A stretch of DNA of 64,000 bases from Chryseobacterium ginsenosidimutans. GTDB lineage: Bacteria > Bacteroidota > Bacteroidia > Flavobacteriales > Weeksellaceae. The translations under genes and the position numbers were made by a program. The notes below the pieces were generated by a model. It was not told the DNA's origin, made no database searches, and saw nothing but the letters and a program-made list of their open reading frames with translations. Each line of letters begins with the position of its first letter. Position 1 is the stretch's first letter. This document shows, one piece after another, positions 40,187-50,572 of this stretch. The DNA is taken from positions 3,658,001 through 3,722,000 of the forward strand of contig NZ_JANUCO010000001.1 in assembly GCF_024807225.1 (NCBI RefSeq). The letters run 5' to 3'.

Positions 40187-40764
40187 TTTCTATGGATTTA
40201 AGTAGAATAAAGCAGGAACATATAGAAGCAGGAGGAGATGTAGTTGCAGGCAATAAATATGATCATAGTGTTAATTTAAACAATGTGCTAAATCCTGCTA
40301 CGGATTATATGCTGGAATTAGTTAAAAAATTTAAAGATGAAGCACTTACTAATAATAAGTTTAATGATATAGTAGACAACTTAAATCATTACAGCACTAA
40401 TTTAGATGAAGATACTGTTTATGACTTAGAGTATAAACTGAAAGCAGGTAAACGTGATTCTGAATATAAAAGAGCAGCATTACTAAAAGAAAGAATAGCA
40501 AAGAAAATTAAACTTAATGAAAATAGTGAAGCAGCTCAAGAAATTTATGCCTATCTATTGTCTCAAGTTTGCTCAGATTTCAATATGCACGTGTATCCGT
40601 TGATAAAGACGTCTTCTATAATTCAAATCAATTTATTACTTGATGAAAGGGTTATAAAGCCTGCTCAAGCAATTTTAGGAGAGAATGTATTAAGACTTCT
40701 TAAAGAAGACGTTAACGGAATGATATATTTTTTAACAGGTAATTGCCACATAAAATGGGAATAA
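40183..40764 (+). CDS. ABC-three-component system variable/C-terminal-domain protein
   Basis: This 193-residue protein begins MISMDLSRIKQEHIEAGGDV, with the GGDVVAGNK tag typical of these loci. A helical domain follows (KAGKRDSEYKRAALLKERIA ... AAQEIYAYLLSQVCSDFN). Together with the middle component and SMC-like ATPase downstream it fits the ABC-3C architecture proposed as an anti-invader system. The assignment rests on the tag and the three-gene order. Confidence 0.6.
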   Translation: MISMDLSRIKQEHIEAGGDVVAGNKYDHSVNLNNVLNPATDYMLELVKKFKDEALTNNKFNDIVDNLNHYSTNLDEDTVYDLEYKLKAGKRDSEYKRAALLKERIAKKIKLNENSEAAQEIYAYLLSQVCSDFNMHVYPLIKTSSIIQINLLLDERVIKPAQAILGENVLRLLKEDVNGMIYFLTGNCHIKWE

Positions 40765-40767
40765 TAT

Positions 40768-41271
40768 ATGCTAATTTATAATCCAGCCTACGACATTTAT
40801 CACACAATGTATAGAATACTTTTGTTGAGTTCTCGAATTGTAAACTCAATAGAAATAGACAAGCTAAAAATTCTTGATTTCTATTATGTATATCCTACCG
40901 AATTATTAGATATCAAAAAGCCAGTTGGTTTTAAAAAGTATGAAAAATTCTTAAAACCAGAAAAAAACAAGTATGATAGGGTAAATAATCCTAAAAGGAT
41001 ATTTTATAAGATGAATAGCATACAGTATCAGGCAATGAAAATTTTGGTGGCGTATGGATATTTAGATTCAGAAAGTTTTGAAAATGGAATGGTAAAAATT
41101 ACCAAAAAATCCTTAGAAAAAGAATTTCAGGAGACTTTAGAAAAATCAATCGAATTAAATATAAACTTGATTACTTTGTTAACTGGACCTTTTGCTGTTA
41201 TTAATTTGTACGGACATCTTGGCTTGAAAGAAAGAACAGGATTAATTGAATTTAGATATGACACAATATAA
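40768..41271 (+). CDS. ABC-three-component system middle component
   Basis: The 167-residue protein opens with NPAYDIYHTMYRILLLSS and continues IDKLKILDFYYVYPTEL. This combination of YHTxYRIL and K-x-x-ILDFYY-x-(F/Y)P is the hallmark of ABC-3C middle components. It is small, soluble and probably winged-helix-like, bridging the ATPase and the third protein. It overlaps the ATPase start by 14 bases. Confidence 0.7.
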   Translation: MLIYNPAYDIYHTMYRILLLSSRIVNSIEIDKLKILDFYYVYPTELLDIKKPVGFKKYEKFLKPEKNKYDRVNNPKRIFYKMNSIQYQAMKILVAYGYLDSESFENGMVKITKKSLEKEFQETLEKSIELNINLITLLTGPFAVINLYGHLGLKERTGLIEFRYDTI

Positions 41272-43166
41272 CCCTTTTTTAAAATTAAATAGATTGATAA
41301 TATTTTCTCACGAAGGAAAAACTGCATATGATCAAAATTTTCATAGCGGGGTAAATATTATAAGAGGGCATAACAGTTTCTGGAAAATCAACTATAGCAA
41401 ATTTTATTTTTTATATACTGGGAGGAGACTTTAATAAATGGACTTCACAAGCTCTCAAGTGTAAGGATATTATTGCCGAAGTTGAAATAAATGATGCAAA
41501 AATCACATTGAAAAGAAATGTCTCCGAAAAAGCTATGCAGCCAATGTCTATTTTTTGGGGAAGCTATGAAGATTCAAAAAAATCTGGTAGTGAGAATTGG
41601 GAAATATTTCCATACAAAAGATCAGACAATAAAAAAAGCTTCTCTAATGCTTTGTTTTTAGCCTTAGGATTTCCTGAATTAAGAGGTGATGTTGATAGTA
41701 ATATTACGATGCATCAAATTCTTAGACTTATATATATAGATCAAAAAAGTTCTACACAAGATTTAATGATGTCTGATAACTTTGATTCTTCTATAACAAG
41801 AACAACTGTAGCAGATTTATTATTTGGTGTTTATGATGATACCTTATATACTGATAAATTAGAATTAAGAGAGAGCGAGAAGGAACAAGAAATATTTAAA
41901 AAGCAGTTTGAAGGAATAGAATCAATCTACAAATCGACTGGTGCAGAAACAAAAATTGATACTATTGATGCACTCATCAAAGAAAATCTAGAGCAATTAA
42001 AAAAAATTGATGAAGTATTATCCAATAGCGATAATGTTGCTAATTCTGATATAGATGATGAAACTCAAGAGATTATCGCAAAGTTAAATGATTTGTTTTT
42101 GGGTCACAAAAGAGAATATGCAGATACTCTTAAAGAAATTGAGTATTATGAATATGAGATTTTAGATTCTAATGAATTCATTGCTAGCTTAACTAAACGA
42201 AGTTTGTCAATTAACGAATCTTTAGTGACAAAAGAACTTTTCGGAAACATAGATTTTACCCATTGTCCACATTGTTTAAGTGAGTTAACAGCAACACATC
42301 CAGAGCATAGTTGTAGTTTATGTAAACAAGTATTACCAGAGGAGCAAATAAAATCTCATCATAAAAAAATGCAACAAGAAATAGACAATCAAATACGAGA
42401 GTCGAAAATGTTGCTTAAGGATAAGCAATTAAAATTACAAGAGTTAAAATCACTTATTCCGTCTCTAAACAATGAGATAAGAAATACTCAAAGTGAAATT
42501 GAATCTATATTAAATAAATTTAAAACAAACAGGAACACTAACTACGACTCTCTACTAATAAAAAAAGGAGAGTTGACTTCTAAAAATAATTTTTTAATAC
42601 AGCAACAAAAAGCGATATCTAGAATTGATGCCCTAAGAAAAGAATTGAAAAGATTAGATTTTAAAATTAAAGAACTTAAATCTTCAATAATAGCTAAAGA
42701 AACAGATAAAAATTTAAAATTATTTAGTGCTCGTTCTTTTATTCAAACTAAAACTTTAGAAATATTAAAAAGTGATTTAGGAAGACAAAAGGAATTTGCG
42801 AATGCGAAGAAAGTAGAATTAGATTTCTCTAAAAATACTTTTTTATTAGATGGACAAAATAATTTTTCTGAAAGCTCGAATGTATATCTTAAAAATAGTA
42901 TTCGATTTGCAATATTTTTTGCGTCTTTACAATTTGGTTTTTTTAGATTTCCTAGATTTATCTTATGTGATAATATTGAAGATAAAGGGATGCAACCCGA
43001 TAGAAGTAAAAGTTTTCAGAGAAAAATAGTTGAGCTTTCAAATAGTTCAAATGTTGAACATCAAATTATTTTAACTACGTCAATGGTAGATGAAGATCTA
43101 AATGGTACCGAACTTTGCGTTGGGGAATTTTATGATGAAAACAACAAAACTTTGAAGAATATTTAA
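41258..43166 (+). CDS. ABC-three-component system SMC-like ATPase (single-base frameshift in the Walker A motif)
   Basis: The start is the ATG at 41258 inside the middle-component gene. The frame breaks at the TTT at 41377-41379. Removing one T restores a Walker A motif GHNSSGKST and a continuous 635-residue protein. A long coiled coil holds a zinc-hook-like pair of CxxC motifs (HCPHCLSEL ... CSLCKQ). The C-terminal ATPase half has RFILCDNIEDKG as a Walker B-like block and QIILTTSM. Such RecN/SMC-type ATPases are proposed DNA sensors. The stop overlaps the hsdS start. Confidence 0.75.
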
Positions 43167-44401
43167 TGAACTGGAAACAAAAAAGACTCAGCGAAGTCTG
43201 TGATAAAATTTCTTTAAATAAAATTAAAATAAAGCAAAAGGATTATTTATTTGAGGGAAAATATCCAGTTATTGACCAAGGTCAAGAATTAATTGGAGGA
43301 TATTATAATAACGAAGATTTACTTGTGCCAAATGACCCACCATATATTATTTTTGGTGATCACACTAAAGTCAAAAAATTTATTCCCTTTCGGTTTATAG
43401 CAGGTGCAGATGGTGTTAAAGTTTTAAAAGCAAAAAATAATATTTTACCTAAATTCCTATATTATCTTTTACATACTATAAAAATTGAGAATAAGGGCTA
43501 TGCTCGTCATTTTCAATTATTGGAGAAAGAGACGTTCTTATTTCCCGAAAATCTTCCCGAACAACGAGCCATTGTTAAAAAATTAGAAAGTTTATTTAGC
43601 AGTTTAGATGCTGGCGTTGCCGATTTAAAAAAAGCACAACAGCAATTAAAAATTTATAGGCAAGCGGTTCTGAGAAAATCCTTGGATGCTAAAGAAAGAA
43701 TTTCAATTTCTGAATTAATACAGAATTTAAGTCAAGGTTGGAGCCCAAAATGTTTGAGTGAAAATGTAGAAAATAATGAAGAGTGGGCTGTAATCAAAAC
43801 AACGGCAGTTCAACACGGAGAATTTCTTCCTTACGAAAACAAAAAACTACCAACAGATTTAGAGCCAAGAGAACAGCATCAAATAGAAATCGGGGATATA
43901 TTAATAACTCGAGCTGGACCAAGAATTAGAGTTGGGGTTTGTTGTTTAGTAAGAAAAACTAAGCTTAAGCTTATAAATTGTGATAAAGTTTATAGAATAA
44001 AATTGAAAGAAACTTTTGTTTTGCCAGAGTACTTCGAACTTGTATTGAATAGTCCAGATTATCTTAAATTAATAAATGATATTAAAACTGGTAGTAGTGA
44101 TAGTGGATTAAATTTAACTCAAGATAGATTTTTAAAATTAGAAATTCCTCTGCCTTCAATTAAAGAGCAAATTGAAATAATCAAGCAAATCGAATCACGT
44201 TTATCTGTTTGTGATTCCATAGAACAAAACATCAAAGAAAGTTTAGAAAAAGCAGAAGCCTTGCGCCAAAGTATTCTTAAAAAAGCATTTGAAGGTAATT
44301 TGTTAACTGCACAGGAATTGGCAGAATGTAAATTGGCGGAGGATTATGAACCTGCGGGTGTGTTGCTGGAGAAAATAAAGGCCAAAAAAATAAAAAAATA
44401 G
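43166..44401 (+). CDS. hsdS: Type I restriction specificity subunit HsdS
   Basis: This 411-residue protein has two target-recognition domains. Each is followed by a conserved helical spacer (LPEQRAIVKKLESLFSSLD and IKEQIEIIKQIESRLSVCD). The C-terminus has EALRQSILKKAFEGNLL, the standard HsdS ending. It dictates the recognition sequence for both HsdR and HsdM. Its start overlaps the last base of the ABC-3C ATPase stop, so the two defence modules share one transcript. The target sequence cannot be read from the protein. Confidence 0.9.
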   Translation: MNWKQKRLSEVCDKISLNKIKIKQKDYLFEGKYPVIDQGQELIGGYYNNEDLLVPNDPPYIIFGDHTKVKKFIPFRFIAGADGVKVLKAKNNILPKFLYYLLHTIKIENKGYARHFQLLEKETFLFPENLPEQRAIVKKLESLFSSLDAGVADLKKAQQQLKIYRQAVLRKSLDAKERISISELIQNLSQGWSPKCLSENVENNEEWAVIKTTAVQHGEFLPYENKKLPTDLEPREQHQIEIGDILITRAGPRIRVGVCCLVRKTKLKLINCDKVYRIKLKETFVLPEYFELVLNSPDYLKLINDIKTGSSDSGLNLTQDRFLKLEIPLPSIKEQIEIIKQIESRLSVCDSIEQNIKESLEKAEALRQSILKKAFEGNLLTAQELAECKLAEDYEPAGVLLEKIKAKKIKK

Positions 44402-44404
44402 ATT

Positions 44405-46483
44405 ATGCTCCAATTTGATCGTATAGAAAGACAGGACATACTGAAAGCAATAAAATGGTATAGTAATAACAAATTTATTGACGATAATTCATCACTTTAT
44501 AGTTTTGTATATGAAAATGAAATTTATCCTCTTCGGACTATCGCATTGCAAGCTATTAGCAAAGAATATAATGATGTGGATTTTTTATATGATTTAATGG
44601 ATGTGCTTTCACTTTTCGAAAGGCTTGAGTTTATTGTAGAGCGACGGAACGACATATGGAAATTGTCCTGTACTGTACCATATACTAATAAAAGTTCTTA
44701 CGATTTATTGAAGAAAAAAAATATTGTTTACGGTTATAAAAAAGATGGTCAATATAAAAAAAATGATTTGATTTTAATTGTTGAAGGTTTTGTTGTACGA
44801 GCGATAGTGCAAATAAAGAGTGAACAGCTAATCACTGCCGCAAATGGAGACAATCAAATTAGGGATTTAATGCTTGAGCATGCTTTGTTAAAAACCGACT
44901 TTTATATGATGGAAGTTGAGTTTTATGAACTAAATTCTGCACAAACCTTTACTTATGAAGTAGCACAACAAATTATGAAAATACAAAGTTTTCCTATTCA
45001 AATAAAATCGGAGAATTTTTGGCATAATCGAAATGTTGTAATAAACGAAATCCACTTTAGCGCTGCCCCAAGAGGATTTGATAGATTAACTTATTCTACA
45101 AAATATCCAGTTATAATTTACCGTAAAAGTAATTGGAATGATTACGGCTACTCAACCACATTTAATTTTGATCTCTATTACAGTCCAAATTTTAAAATTG
45201 ATATTGGTACCATAAAAATTGGAAACGATATAGACAAAAATATTGATCTTCCAGTTAACTTCGAAATGTTAGAAGGTAATCACTTTTCTTTAGGTGCTGA
45301 CATTGATTATTATGAGAAATTAACTGAGATCTTCCCAGTAATATTTCGAGATATTTTAAAAGCACTTAACGATGTTGCTAATGATAGGTCGATTCTAAAT
45401 AAATATTATGAGTTAGAAATTTTTCAGAAATCTTTATTAAGAAGCTCGGAGTCAGAATACATTCTTGAAAATTTATCAAAAATTTTAACTGATAGAATTA
45501 GAGATATTAGTTATGATTTTACATTTAAATGTAGAGTGGGAAATGCATTTAATGACCACGAAGTCAAATTTATAATCGAAGATTCTAAATCAACCAGCAG
45601 CAGATTTTATTGTATCGTTGGAAAAAATGCGACAGGGAAAACAAAATATTTGTCTAATCTAGCAAATAAATTAGCGGACAATAATGAAGTTGGAGAATTT
45701 ATTCCTAACCGACCAAATTTCGTAAAGGTTATTGCAGCATCATTTAGTTATTTTGATAAATTTAAACTTCCAGGAAAGCAGGATACGAATTACGAATTTA
45801 TTGGGATTAAAGATGATAATGGTACAATTAATCAAGATTTTAATTCGTCAAAAATTTGGCAATCATATAAGCGAATCGCAAAAGATCCGATTAAAAGTGA
45901 ATTGTGGTATAAGTGTATTAAAAGTTCTTTAGAAACAGATTATTTAGATTTTTCACTAAGTGAACTGCGAAATGTAAGTCAACGTAAAAAATTTATTGCC
46001 CTGACTGAGAATATATTCAGTTCAGGTCAAAATATCATTTTCCAGTTTATTACGAGATTTATTGAGTGTATTGAAGAAAATTCAATTCTAATATTTGATG
46101 AACCAGAAACGCATCTACATCCTAATATTACTGGTCGACTGATTCGGACAATTGATTTTATTTTAAAACATTATAAATCCTACTGTATACTTGCTACTCA
46201 TTCGCCAATAGTTGTCCAAGAAATACAATCTAAATATATTAGAATATTTGATCGTATTGAAAATAGTCCACTAATCTACCAGCCAGTAATAGAATGTTTT
46301 GGTGAAAATCTATCTGAAATAAGCAATAGTATTTTCAAAGTTGATGAAGAAAAAGAACTGTATAAAACGCAATTAGATGAATTAGTTAATCAAAATAAAT
46401 CATTTAATGAGATTAATGATTTATTTGAGCATGGTTTAAGTTTAAACGCTCGAATTTACCTTTTGTCAAAAATCAAAAACTAA
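44405..46483 (+). CDS. Septu-like (PtuA-type) ABC ATPase with an extra N-terminal sensor region
   Basis: In this 692-residue protein, residues about 5-75 (RIERQDILKAIKWYSNN ... IYPLRTIALQAI) resemble the head domain of ScoMcrA-type enzymes, which recognises modified DNA. After an unassigned middle (about 80-390) comes the ATPase core: Walker A GKNATGKT (about 405), LSELRNVSQRKKF signature region, Walker B SILIFDEPETHLHP (about 560) and H-loop ATHSP (about 598). It is paired, two bases apart, with an HNH nuclease gene, as in Septu. It is longer than ordinary PtuA. Confidence 0.65.
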   Translation: MLQFDRIERQDILKAIKWYSNNKFIDDNSSLYSFVYENEIYPLRTIALQAISKEYNDVDFLYDLMDVLSLFERLEFIVERRNDIWKLSCTVPYTNKSSYDLLKKKNIVYGYKKDGQYKKNDLILIVEGFVVRAIVQIKSEQLITAANGDNQIRDLMLEHALLKTDFYMMEVEFYELNSAQTFTYEVAQQIMKIQSFPIQIKSENFWHNRNVVINEIHFSAAPRGFDRLTYSTKYPVIIYRKSNWNDYGYSTTFNFDLYYSPNFKIDIGTIKIGNDIDKNIDLPVNFEMLEGNHFSLGADIDYYEKLTEIFPVIFRDILKALNDVANDRSILNKYYELEIFQKSLLRSSESEYILENLSKILTDRIRDISYDFTFKCRVGNAFNDHEVKFIIEDSKSTSSRFYCIVGKNATGKTKYLSNLANKLADNNEVGEFIPNRPNFVKVIAASFSYFDKFKLPGKQDTNYEFIGIKDDNGTINQDFNSSKIWQSYKRIAKDPIKSELWYKCIKSSLETDYLDFSLSELRNVSQRKKFIALTENIFSSGQNIIFQFITRFIECIEENSILIFDEPETHLHPNITGRLIRTIDFILKHYKSYCILATHSPIVVQEIQSKYIRIFDRIENSPLIYQPVIECFGENLSEISNSIFKVDEEKELYKTQLDELVNQNKSFNEINDLFEHGLSLNARIYLLSKIKN

Positions 46484-46485
46484 TT

Positions 46486-47322
46486 ATGCTGAGATGTTAC
46501 TACATAGGAGGAGATGAATTTTTAGAATTTGAAAATATCATTAGTGAGAAGAACAATCCTGGAAAAAATATCTTGACAAATATTAAATCTCGTGTAAATA
46601 TATCATATAGGCAATACCTTGATCGATTTGACGAGCTAGAATCTAAAGTGTCATCAGATTTTGAATTAATTGAATCAGAAGAAAGAAGGCATCTGCAAGG
46701 ATGCTATTCAAGTTTAACTAGTATTTCGAGAAAAAGAAAAGCCTTGATTTACAGCGAGCAACCAGATGTTCTCAAAACTTTTTGCCCTTTTTGTCTGCTT
46801 GATAAGCCCAGAACTTTAGATCATTATATAGGCCAGGACGAGTTTCCAGAATATTCCTTTCTCGCAAAAAATTTGATTCCATGTTGTTATGATTGTAATC
46901 AAAAAAAAAATACGACGTGGCGAAGAAATGATAAAAGAAGATTTATTCATTTTTATAATGATGATTTTTTTGGTGAACAATTTTTATTTGCTGATTTAAT
47001 TCTAGTGAGTAATACTCCAGCTCTCCGATTTTCATTGAAACAATCTCCTACTTTAAATGACACTAATTTTCAAATCATTCAATGGCATTTCGAAGATTTA
47101 GAATTGTTAGAACAATATGGTCTAAGATGTAATTCTCTTTTATCAACAGAGGTTAAGATTATGACACAACAAATAGCTAGTGGTTTGTCAATCCAACAAT
47201 TAAGTGAGCAACTTTCAATAAGTGAAAATAATTTCGCAAATGACTTTGGGGTTAATTACTGGCATTCAGTGATGTATCAATGTATGTCTCAAAATGTAAA
47301 TGAACTACTTAGTATAATGTAA
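46486..47322 (+). CDS. HNH endonuclease (PtuB-like partner)
   Basis: The 278-residue protein has a zinc-framed HNH core: CPFC (about 99), then LDHYIG (about 111), then NLIPCCYDCNQKK (about 127-139). This is the layout of the nuclease partner in ATPase-HNH defence pairs such as Septu. The N-terminal about 95 residues are helical, and the C-terminal part (about 180-278) would contact the ATPase. It sits between the ATPase gene and hsdM within the type I operon. Confidence 0.72.
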   Translation: MLRCYYIGGDEFLEFENIISEKNNPGKNILTNIKSRVNISYRQYLDRFDELESKVSSDFELIESEERRHLQGCYSSLTSISRKRKALIYSEQPDVLKTFCPFCLLDKPRTLDHYIGQDEFPEYSFLAKNLIPCCYDCNQKKNTTWRRNDKRRFIHFYNDDFFGEQFLFADLILVSNTPALRFSLKQSPTLNDTNFQIIQWHFEDLELLEQYGLRCNSLLSTEVKIMTQQIASGLSIQQLSEQLSISENNFANDFGVNYWHSVMYQCMSQNVNELLSIM

Positions 47323-47341
47323 TATTCTTAAAAATAAAACA

Positions 47342-48872
47342 ATGACAGAAGCAGCAATCGTATCAAAAATATGGAATCTGGCGAATGTGATGCGCCACGA
47401 TGGAGTTGGGTATGGAGATTATCTGGAGCAGATAACATATTTACTATTCCTTAAAATGGTGGATGAATTAAACAAACCACCTTATAACAGAAACTTGCAA
47501 TTGCCAAGACTGAAAGATGTAGAGGGCAAAGAAGTGGAAGGTGCAGAAGTTTGTTCGTGGGAGAATTTAACTTCAAAAAACGGTGCAGAAACTGGAGTCG
47601 TTTTACATTCAGGCTTTGCGTTCATTAGGTACAGAAAAAGGGATGCTGGGGCAAATCTACGTGAAGAGCCAAAACAAAATACAAGACCCATCTAACTTGC
47701 AACGTATCATCACAATGATTGGCAAAGAAGACTGGAGTATGATGGGAGCCGATGTGAAAGGAACCATCTACGAAGGTTTGCTCGAAAAGAATGCAGAAGA
47801 TACCAAATCGGGAGCAGGACAATATTTTACACCTCGTGCTTTAATAAGAACTATGGTAGCGTGTGTACAGCCCAAACCAATGAAAACTGTAATAGACCCT
47901 GCTTGTGGTTCTGGCGGTTTCTTTTTGGCAGCATACGACTGGCTCACCGAAAACAATAAGCTGGATAAAGATGAAAAGATGTTCTTAAAGAACAATACTT
48001 TTCACGGAAATGAGATTGTAGCAAGTACACGCAGAATGTGTCTGATGAATTTGTACTTACACGGTATCGGTGAAATAGATGCAGAACCATTGGTAAAATC
48101 AAACGACGCACTAATAGCAGCAGAAAGCCAGACTTATGATTACATTTTAGCCAACCCACCTTTCGGTAAAAAAAGCGGGATGACGGTTACTAATGAAGAT
48201 GGAGATATTGAGAAAGAAGATATTAGCTACAACCGTCAGGACTTTTGGGAAACGACCAGCAATAAACAGTTGAACTTTTTGCAGCACATCAAATCCTTGA
48301 TGAAGATTGATGGAGAAGCAGCAGTTGTTTTGCCAGACAATGTTTTGTTTGAAGGTGGAGCCGGAGAGGAGATCAGAAAGCAATTATTAAAAACGACTGA
48401 GCTTCATACTATCCTGCGTTTGCCAACTGGTATTTTCTATGCTAATGGTGTAAAGGCGAATGTGTTATTCTTCAATAACAGACCCGCCAACAAAGATGCC
48501 TGGACTAAAGAAGTTTGGTTTTATGATTACAGAACCAATGTTCATCACACCCTAAAGAAAAAGCCTTTAGCAGAATCTGACTTATCAGATTTTGTAGAAT
48601 GCTATAATTCTTCTAACATCAATAAACGTAAAGAAACGTGGAGTGAAGAAAATCCAAACGGTCGCTGGAGAAAGTACAGTTATGATCAAATCATTGCAAG
48701 AGATAAAACTAGTCTGGATATCTTTTGGGTGAAAGACCAAAGCTTAACTGATTTGGATAACCTACCAGACCCTGATGTTTTGGCATTGGAGATTATTGAT
48801 AATATTGAAGCGGGCTTGGCGAGTTTCAGAGAGATTGTGAGTGAGCTGGAGAAGAGTGAGGAAATAAAATAA
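47342..48872 (+). CDS. hsdM: Type I DNA methyltransferase HsdM (single-base frameshift)
   Basis: Two overlapping frames join when one A of the AAA at 47589-47591 is removed. The junction then reads SWENLTSKNGAELESFYIQA and the protein is 509 residues. It has the HsdM N-terminal helical domain, the SAM-binding motif DPACGSGGF (about 184) and the catalytic NPPF (about 270), so it is an adenine N6 methyltransferase. It protects host sites together with HsdS. If the shift were real, HsdM would be inactive while HsdR was also broken. Confidence 0.88.
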
Positions 48873-48882
48873 ATAAACAATT

Positions 48883-49833
48883 ATGAAAGCATTTATATCT
48901 TACAGTCATAAAGACTCAAATTATTTGGAGCGATTAAAAGTTCATCTAGCTCAGATGAAAAGAGATGGATTAATCACAGAATGGACAGATGAAGAAATAC
49001 ATGCAGGAGGTAGCTTAAATAATACAATAAGTGATGCGCTTAATTCTTCTGAATTATTTTTGGCTTTATTAAGTCCAGACTACATAGCTTCTAATTATTG
49101 CTACAACAAAGAGTTTGAAACGGCTCAAAGGATGCAGGAAGTAGGAGAAATTATAATAGTTCCGATAATTATAGAACCATGTGATTGGAAGAGAACACCA
49201 TTTGGTAATTTAAAAGCGCTCCCAAAAGATGGAAAAGCTGTAAGTGAATGGACAAATGCAAATAACGCTTTTTTAAATGTAATAGACGAATTACGTCGTT
49301 TGACAACGTTGTCAAAATCAACTGTCTCTCTTCAAAATCTTCCCAAATCAACAGCTCCTGAGAAGATGGTCAGAAACTATAAAGTGAAAAAGTACTTTAG
49401 TGAAGTTGATAATTATAATTTTAAAGAAACAAGTTATCAGGAAATCAAAAATTATTTTCAGTCTTCAATTTCAGAATTGGATTCTGTGGAAAATTTACAA
49501 GCACGTTTTACTAATGATGGCAAAGGTTTTTTTACTTGCTTGGTCTCTAACAGAGCAAATAATCAAAGTAGTTTCTTGACAGTTCAAGCTGGAAGTGATG
49601 GTCAACGCCATTTTGGTGATTTGAGTTATTCATTTTCAGAACAGGTTAGTACAAATTCGATTCAAATGGGTAAGGTTTTCAAAATTGATAATGATGATTA
49701 CGAGCAATTCTGGACAAAAAGCTCACAGGGATTTGGCTTCTCAAGTCAATCTAGTAGTCGATTAGCAGCTCATCAAGTTGCAGAAGAAATCTGGAATGAA
49801 TTTATATCGGAAGTGGGTATTTCTGTTAATTAA
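48883..49833 (+). CDS. TIR-domain protein
   Basis: This 316-residue protein opens with a TIR domain (about 1-135): AFISYSHKDS, then LSPDYIASNYCYNKEFETA. Glu77 in YNKE is the likely NADase glutamate. The C-terminal about 170 residues are not recognised and may sense the trigger. TIR proteins in defence islands commonly destroy NAD+ on infection. It follows hsdM by 10 bases and may be co-transcribed. Confidence 0.78.
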   Translation: MKAFISYSHKDSNYLERLKVHLAQMKRDGLITEWTDEEIHAGGSLNNTISDALNSSELFLALLSPDYIASNYCYNKEFETAQRMQEVGEIIIVPIIIEPCDWKRTPFGNLKALPKDGKAVSEWTNANNAFLNVIDELRRLTTLSKSTVSLQNLPKSTAPEKMVRNYKVKKYFSEVDNYNFKETSYQEIKNYFQSSISELDSVENLQARFTNDGKGFFTCLVSNRANNQSSFLTVQAGSDGQRHFGDLSYSFSEQVSTNSIQMGKVFKIDNDDYEQFWTKSSQGFGFSSQSSSRLAAHQVAEEIWNEFISEVGISVN

Positions 49834-49886
49834 TATTTACAAAAATTTCCTATCAAAATTAGAAAGGATTTAAGAATATTATAATT

Positions 49887-50528
49887 ATGGAGTTAAAACA
49901 ATTATCTAATCAAATCTACTATAATTTGAAACTTTCTCAATATGGTAAGGAAAAAGAATTTATAACAAAGTGCTTTCAAAATCATTTAGAAAATCAATTT
50001 TACACGGTTAAGCTGCGACTGCATGTAATTGATTCTTTATATTCAACACAAATGAACAAACGATACTACGGTATTGAGGAATTAGCAGAATCAATTGCGC
50101 AATATAGTGACGAGATATTGATTGAAGAAGCTCAAAAAGTATTGATTGGTAAATATTCTGAGATTCTAGAGGCTTTGTTTAGTAATAAATATGGATATAA
50201 TTCCATAGCACAAAAACAAAAGAAAGCAGTTTCTCTTATTTCAAAGTATTTATATTTTCTTACTGATTATCAGTTTCCTATTTATGATAGTCTGGTAAAA
50301 ATTGCTTATCCAAAAGTAATTTTACAATATAATTTGAAAACAGAATACCTCAAAATTACAGATGCTAATTTTTTGAAAGCACTATCGCACCTTAATGAAG
50401 TTTCAGGTATAAATAATTTTGAAAAATTAGACAATTATCTTTGGTATTCTCAAAAAGTTGCGAATAAAAGTTATTCACTGATTTACAGTAAAGAGGATCA
50501 CTTGAGTATGATAAGAATAAAAAACTAA
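49887..50528 (+). CDS. Uncharacterised defence-island protein
   Basis: This 213-residue soluble, mostly helical protein has VKLRLHVIDSLYSTQMNKRY and AVSLISKYLYFLTDYQFPIY as its most distinctive stretches. The pattern faintly recalls HhH-GPD-type glycosylase helices, but no catalytic motif can be pointed to. It lies between the TIR gene and the Mrr-like nuclease with short gaps on both sides, so it may be a partner of either. Confidence 0.55.
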   Translation: MELKQLSNQIYYNLKLSQYGKEKEFITKCFQNHLENQFYTVKLRLHVIDSLYSTQMNKRYYGIEELAESIAQYSDEILIEEAQKVLIGKYSEILEALFSNKYGYNSIAQKQKKAVSLISKYLYFLTDYQFPIYDSLVKIAYPKVILQYNLKTEYLKITDANFLKALSHLNEVSGINNFEKLDNYLWYSQKVANKSYSLIYSKEDHLSMIRIKN

Positions 50529-50572
50529 AAAGTCAAATAAGGAATTTTATAATAATTTTAAAACTATAATAC

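Noticed and set aside
40028..44401. Reading the genes between hsdR and hsdS as ordinary type I accessory or anti-restriction genes
   Set aside because: The middle-component motifs and zinc-hook ATPase fit an ABC-three-component system much better.
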